A DNA stretch of 64,000 nucleotides, taken from assembly GCA_963838375.1 (NCBI GenBank), contig CAWIQY010000006.1:124001-188000 (forward strand). The letters run 5' to 3'. Shown in pieces: positions 60,417-64,000 of the stretch (positions are counted from its first letter, which is position 1; every line of letters begins with the position of its first letter). The translations under genes were made by a program, and so were the position numbers. A model generated the notes under the pieces. That model ran no database searches, had not been told where the DNA came from, and was given only the letters and a program-made list of their open reading frames with translations. The stretch is from DVED01 sp963838375 (GTDB taxonomy: Bacteria; Cyanobacteriota; Cyanobacteriia; Cyanobacteriales; Geitlerinemataceae).

Positions 60417-61445
60417 ATGAAATTTATCGATCTATTCTCGGGAATAGGAGGGTTTCGCCTGGGGTTTGAAGCAGTAGGATTTCAATGTGTTTTCTCCTGT
60501 GAAATCAATTCAAAATGTCGAGAAGTTTATCAAGAGAATTTTAACAATAGTCCCTTTGACGATATCCAAAAGATCGATCCCCAAACCTTAGAAGACTTTG
60601 AGATTCTGGTGGCTGGTTTTCCTTGTCAACCGTTTAGTATTTGCGGCAAGAAGCGCGGCTTTGAAGATACGAGAGGCACTTTGTTTTTTGAGATTTGTAG
60701 AATCATCAAAGCCAAGCAGCCTAAAATTATAATTTTAGAGAACGTCAAACATTTAATTCATCACGATCGAGGAAATACTTTAAAAACAATTTTTTCCAGC
60801 TTAGAAGACTTGGGGTATCGAGTGAATTATCAAATCTTAAACTCTAAAGATTTTGGACTGCCTCAACATCGCGAAAGAATTTTTATTATCGCAACTCAAA
60901 ATAGAGAATTTGATTTTGATAAGTTAAAAAAGAAATCACCACCAAAACTCAGACAGTTTTTGGATGAAGCGGGTGAGTTTGAGTTTTTGAAAAAGTCAGA
61001 GTATACTTTGATTGACTCTCCGAGAATTCAAGCGTCTGGATTGATCTTTGTCGGTTATCGGAATAAAGGCACTTGGAAAACAGGTGTTCGACCGAATACC
61101 GAACATTTATCGAGAGTTCATAGACAGCCAAATCGCATTTATTCGATCGATGGCGTACACCCCACAATTCCCTCTCAAGAAACATCCGGTCGGTTTTTTA
61201 TTTACATTCCAGAACACGATCGTGTCAGAAAATTAACCCTGCGAGAATGTTACCGAATTATGGGTTTTCCCGAAACTTTTAAAAGCCATCCCAATGGAGG
61301 TGAAAGTTATAAGCAAATTGGCAATTCGGTGTGCATTCCTGTTGTCAAAGCGATCGCTCAAGAGATCCTGAATCAAGATTTATTATCAACGGATGCTTAT
61401 GAATTACCCAGAAAAACTGAAGAATATATACAATTGGTATTTTGA
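60417..61445 (+). CDS. DNA (cytosine-5) methyltransferase, solitary
   Basis: A 342-residue C5 methyltransferase. Motif I 'FIDLFSGIGGFRLGFEAV', motif IV 'VAGFPCQPFSICG' with catalytic Cys70, motif VI 'IILENVKHL', motif VIII 'GLPQHRERIFIIA', motif IX 'RKLTLRECYRIMGFPETF' and motif X 'YKQIGNSVCIPVVKAIAQEI' are all present. The target-recognition region is between motifs VIII and IX (~190-270). No restriction endonuclease gene is beside it, so it looks like an orphan. Codons are more AT rich than in the neighbours, which may indicate transfer. The ATG at 60417 begins 'MKFIDLF'. Confidence 0.94.
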   Translation: MKFIDLFSGIGGFRLGFEAVGFQCVFSCEINSKCREVYQENFNNSPFDDIQKIDPQTLEDFEILVAGFPCQPFSICGKKRGFEDTRGTLFFEICRIIKAKQPKIIILENVKHLIHHDRGNTLKTIFSSLEDLGYRVNYQILNSKDFGLPQHRERIFIIATQNREFDFDKLKKKSPPKLRQFLDEAGEFEFLKKSEYTLIDSPRIQASGLIFVGYRNKGTWKTGVRPNTEHLSRVHRQPNRIYSIDGVHPTIPSQETSGRFFIYIPEHDRVRKLTLRECYRIMGFPETFKSHPNGGESYKQIGNSVCIPVVKAIAQEILNQDLLSTDAYELPRKTEEYIQLVF

Positions 61446-61474
61446 GGTTAATGATATTAAGGATTAAACTAACC

Positions 61475-61512
61475 CCCCGGTGCGTTTCCTTCGTCAACAC
61501 ACCCTACCAACT
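61475..61512. repeat. dispersed repeat, third copy
   Basis: CCCCGGTGCGTTTCCTTCGT then CAACACACCCTACCAACTAG matches the tandem copies at 17299-17391. It directly abuts the 3' end of the 2TM gene, just as the earlier copy abuts the sensor kinase 3' end. Confidence 0.75.
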
Positions 61513-62005
61513 AGCCATTCAGTAATCTTTGAGCAAAATTACCGATCGAACGTCCCACTTGCTGTTTTAAACGCCAGCGTCCGAAGGATCGATCGTATTG
61601 TTCGCCTTGGGTTTGATAGGTTTTCCAAGCATCTAAACTCAAGCCGAGTCCCCAAGCCAAAAGAATGTAGAGAGACCAAGATAATCCACCGGTGGCAACC
61701 ACATTCAAAACGACTAAAAAACCGTTGACAATGACATATTTGACCAAACGGTGTTTGAATCGATTTTGCCTGTAAACATTAAAAGCTTGTTTCTCTCGGA
61801 CTTCTCCCCGAGTTGCCAGCCATTCTCCTTCTGCGGCTTGTAAATCTTCTGGAGAAATGCCTAATTCGGTGGCAATTTCCCAAAGCTGCGATCGAGAGAG
61901 TTCTCCGTCTTCTTCTTTGCGAGCAAAGGCAAGCTGGAGAATGGCTTGAGCTTCCTCTTGGCGATACACTTGGGGAATTGGGGAATCTGCCTTGACCATC
62001 TTCAT
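61511..62005 (-). CDS. 2TM-domain protein
   Basis: A 164-residue protein. A charged N-terminal helical domain ('YRQEEAQAILQLAFARKEED', 'LSRSQLWEIATELGISPEDL') similar to SHOCT-like segments is followed by the 2TM domain: 'RLVKYVIVNGFLVVLNVVAT' and 'SLYILLAWGLGLSLDAWKTY'. The 2TM domain is a helical hairpin of unknown role found in many bacteria. The ATG at 62005 overlaps the stop of a short ORF upstream (ATGA). The 3' end borders a dispersed repeat. Confidence 0.75.
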   Translation of the reverse strand: MKMVKADSPIPQVYRQEEAQAILQLAFARKEEDGELSRSQLWEIATELGISPEDLQAAEGEWLATRGEVREKQAFNVYRQNRFKHRLVKYVIVNGFLVVLNVVATGGLSWSLYILLAWGLGLSLDAWKTYQTQGEQYDRSFGRWRLKQQVGRSIGNFAQRLLNG

Positions 62006-62109
62006 CTTGTTTCCATAACCGCTTCTTTCATTCTAGATAGAATCGCGTCGTAGGTGCAGGCGATCGCAGAGGGTGGATTTCCCTCCACGATCGCTTCGGG
62101 ATTTGCCAA
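62002..62109 (-). CDS. possible 35-residue ORF coupled to the 2TM gene
   Basis: From TTG 62109 the frame reads 'ANPEAIVEGNPPSAIACTYD' then 'AILSRMKEAVMETR' and stops at TGA, which overlaps the next ATG as ATGA. It lies 11 bases after grxC. The coupling and coding-like composition are suggestive, but the peptide matches nothing I know and the start is weak. Confidence 0.3.
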   Translation of the reverse strand: MANPEAIVEGNPPSAIACTYDAILSRMKEAVMETR

Positions 62110-62119
62110 CTCGAACCGT

Positions 62120-62389
62120 TTATGCTGATGTGGCTTGGAGTAGAGGATCGAGTTTGCCATCATGCTCCAGAGCGTGGATGTCGTCGCACCCGCCAATGTG
62201 AAGATCGTCGATGAAGATTTGAGGCACACTGCGCCGTCCGTTGGCACGTTCCGACATTTTGTCCCGTGCGTCCTCGTCACCATCAATGACATACTCCGTA
62301 TATTCTACCCCTTTTCGATCGAGTAAGGCTTTAGCACGAATACAGAAGGGACAGTAAGTCCAGGTGTAGATTTCGATTTTGGGGTTCAT
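62120..62389 (-). CDS. grxC: glutaredoxin 3
   Basis: An 89-residue dithiol glutaredoxin. 'IEIYTWTYCPFCIRAKALLD' has the C-P-F-C active site (Cys13, Cys16), a close variant of the usual C-P-Y-C. 'SVPQIFIDDLHIGGCDDIHA' carries the cis-Pro and the glutathione-binding G-G-C-D-D. Glutaredoxins of this type reduce glutathione-mixed disulfides and arsenate reductase. In many cyanobacteria grxC precedes gshB, but here a 2TM gene follows instead. The ATG at 62389 is clear. Confidence 0.95.
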   Translation of the reverse strand: MNPKIEIYTWTYCPFCIRAKALLDRKGVEYTEYVIDGDEDARDKMSERANGRRSVPQIFIDDLHIGGCDDIHALEHDGKLDPLLQATSA

Positions 62390-62737
62390 AACGTTCTCGA
62401 AGAGTCTGCAATATCTCTTAAATTTTAGCGAAACTTGAAACGCTTATCGCATCTTTGATAGATCGATCGAGAGTTTTTAAGCTGTTTTTGGTATCAGTCA
62501 CCACAGCCAGATTTTTGGACTTGTGAAAAACTTGGTAAGTCTGACCCCTCGGGGGTGAAGTTCGATTGTTAGTTTAGAGAATTTCCGTTACTGTATATTC
62601 GTAGCATTCTTAAGAATGTTTAAGACGATCTGTGAAGACTACTTGCAAAAGCACAAAAGTGCGATTGTAGTGGTGTAAACCCTCGCCACTTTACCTTGAC
62701 AACCTCTTCGATCGATTCGGTAATCGAGGTTGAAACG

Positions 62738-63448
62738 ATGGAGTTTTCTCCAGCAGAATTTTAATTTTCCGTTTTTCTCGAAGAGACGATCGATCTCTTC
62801 CGCCTGCATCCGTACTCAGAGCAAAGGCATTGCCTCTAGTGGAAGTGGCTCCCACTCCAGAACTCGATTCGATCCAATAACTGATGAGACCTATGGGAAA
62901 TAAACTGCACGCGAATAATCTGCCGGGAGTCGGAAGTTTGGTTTGGATGGATCTGAAATTTCCTGGGACATATCCGTTGCCGCATCCCGAAAGACTGACC
63001 GAGCTCAGTCGAACAAATGCCGTATCCCAAAGCCAAAACGATCGACCCTCACCATTGCGGATTCTTCTGGCGGAGGATATCCCCGTCAATCAGAAATTGG
63101 CTTTGAGAATCTTGAAACAGTTGGGGTACAAAGCGGATTTAGCCGCTAACGGCATCGAAGTGTTGGACGCTTTGGGTCGTCAGTTCTACGATGTTGTATT
63201 TATGGATATACAGATGCCGAAGATGGACGGCTTAGAAGCCACGCGCCGCATTCGCCAAGAATTACCACAAGATTGTCGTCCCTGGATTATTGCACTGACT
63301 GCCAACACGGCGATCGGCGATCGCAGATGCCTGTCTGGCGGTCGGCATGAACGACTATCTCAGCAAACCCATCGATATTGAGGCGCTCAAGCGATCGCTG
63401 CTGCAATGCCCGATCTCTGACCGCTCAAACGATCGCAAATCAAGCTAA
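62738..63448 (+). pseudogene. relic of a hybrid histidine kinase (HisKA/HATPase fragments plus REC)
   Basis: The first piece, 'MEFSPAEF' then after TAA 'FSVFLEETIDLFRLHPYSEQ', matches the linker after HisKA. A nearby frame gives 'ALPLVEVAPTPELDSIQ', like the start of an HATPase. Most of the HATPase is deleted. 'GVGSLVWMDLKFP' could be its last strand. The receiver follows: 'LRILLAEDIPVNQKLALRIL', 'YDVVFMDIQMPKMDGLEATR', and after an extra base near 63332 'GMNDYLSKPIDIEALKRS'. Several lesions and a deletion show a dead gene. It differs from the giant kinase, though the receivers are related. Confidence 0.75.
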
Positions 63449-63526
63449 AATTTAACAGGAAAAGGTAATTGGTAATGGGTAATGGGTAATTGGATTGAAG
63501 CGCCGAGGGCAGAAGGAAAGAGGAAA

Positions 63527-63575
63527 GCTAGCCACTAGCCACTAGCCACTAACCACTAGCCACTAACCACTAGCC
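63527..63575. repeat. heptamer tandem repeats (CTAGCCA/CTAACCA)
   Basis: About seven head-to-tail units alternate between CTAGCCA and CTAACCA, directly upstream of prfB. Short tandem heptamers of this kind (STRR) are characteristic of filamentous cyanobacteria. GGTAATGGGTAATGGGTAAT at 63468-63490 is a similar run. Confidence 0.75.
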
Positions 63576-63590
63576 CAAATTGAAGAATTC

Positions 63591-64000
63591 ATGGACGTAT
63601 TAGAAATCGATCGCGAAATCGCGACCTTGTCCGATCGCCTGGGAAAAACCCAGGACTATCTTTGACCTGCCTGCACTAGAAGCCAAAATTCAAGATCTCG
63701 AGCAAGTTGCCGCCCAACCGGAATTCTGGGAAGACCAAACCCACGCCCAAAAGACATTGCAACAGCTCAACGACCTCAAATCTAGCGTGGAACAATATCA
63801 GCGGTGGGTGAGCACTCTCGAGGATACCAAAGCGCTCCTAGAATTGCTGGCAGAAGACACCGACGAGATGTTGCTGGCTGAGGCGCAAACCAATGTAGAG
63901 AGGCTCCATCGAGAACTGGAACAGTGGGAACTGCAACAATTGCTATCGCAACCCTACGATCGAGGGGGCGCGGTACTCACCATTAACGCTGGCGCTGGGG
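63591..64000 (+). CDS. prfB: peptide chain release factor 2, 5' part with programmed frameshift
   Basis: RF2 recognises UGA and UAA stop codons and releases the peptide. The zero frame reads 'MDVLEIDREIATLSDRLGKT', 'QDYL' and then TGA (codon 25). In the +1 frame it continues 'DLPALEAKIQDLEQVAAQPE', 'FWEDQTHAQKTLQQL' to the window edge. CTT TGA C preceded by AGGA is the classic autoregulatory slip site: low RF2 lets the ribosome shift into frame. It is not a mutation. The rest of the gene, including the catalytic GGQ motif, lies beyond 64000. Confidence 0.96.
63652..63666 (+). promoter_or_regulatory. prfB programmed +1 frameshift site
   Basis: AGGACTATCTTTGAC: CTT at 63660-63662, in-frame TGA at 63663-63665, then C. 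The Shine-Dalgarno-like AGGA just upstream stimulates slippage, as in E. coli prfB. Confidence 0.93.

Noticed and set aside
63591..63665. prfB as a truncated 24-codon ORF or pseudogene
   Set aside because: The stop is the conserved programmed frameshift site.
1..64000. tRNA, rRNA or CRISPR features
   Set aside because: Reading both strands by eye found no T-loop/anticodon arrangement and no regularly spaced direct repeats with unique spacers; the heptamer runs have no spacers.

Overview
The window comes from a cyanobacterium, most likely a filamentous one of the oscillatorian type. CGATCG and GCGATCGC (HIP1) words occur throughout. Many genes belong to families that are largely cyanobacterial: a photosystem II S4-domain protein, DUF4079, DUF1517, DUF1816, and an aerobic-type CobN. 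Short tandem heptamers and dispersed intergenic repeats are also typical. No rRNA, tRNA or CRISPR array was found.

Layout. 0-9 kb: a Uma2 protein, a fused transporter/spermidine-synthase-like protein, small membrane and lipoprotein genes, msrA, a second Uma2 gene, and an overlapping three-gene cassette led by a ribbon-helix-helix-like protein. 9-15 kb: a zinc island with znuB, znuC and znuA, an alpha/beta hydrolase, a COG0523 GTPase and a WD40 protein. It carries two Zur/Fur-type palindromes and is bracketed by two 150-bp direct repeats made of the ftsH 3' end plus its terminator. The znu genes and the hydrolase carry several frameshifts. 15-26 kb: ftsH (with an unusual P-loop), a hybrid sensor kinase, a cobN broken in four places, a pentapeptide-repeat protein and an OmpR-type regulator. 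26-43.5 kb: stress and envelope genes (dps, PKHD dioxygenase, second msrA, SpoIID, sulfiredoxin, GT2, rlmB and mini-RNase III, STAS, PSII S4, L,D-transpeptidase, lytic transglycosylase) and a coupled LeuA-like/AstE-like pair.

43.5-55 kb is the most unusual stretch. A 2533-residue hybrid histidine kinase is followed by an operon of a Ras/Rab-like GTPase and an 801-residue membrane protein. That protein joins a helical repeat, a roadblock-like domain, one membrane segment, BON-like domains and an OmpA peptidoglycan-binding domain. The architecture suggests a GTPase switch tethered across the inner membrane to the wall, and it is my best candidate for an undescribed system. 55-57 kb: an intact TnpB element with a divergent 44-residue ribbon-helix-helix-like ORF and structured end sequences that recur, with altered stems, near 24.7, 27.7 and 29.1 kb.

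57-64 kb: gatB, a probable ~45-nt small RNA with a consensus promoter and terminator, an MlaE-type permease, a solitary cytosine-5 methyltransferase, grxC, a relic of another hybrid kinase, and the start of prfB with its programmed +1 frameshift site.

Several genes carry single-base frameshifts while a 7.6-kb ORF is intact. I cannot tell true pseudogenes from local sequence errors, and both readings are kept open.
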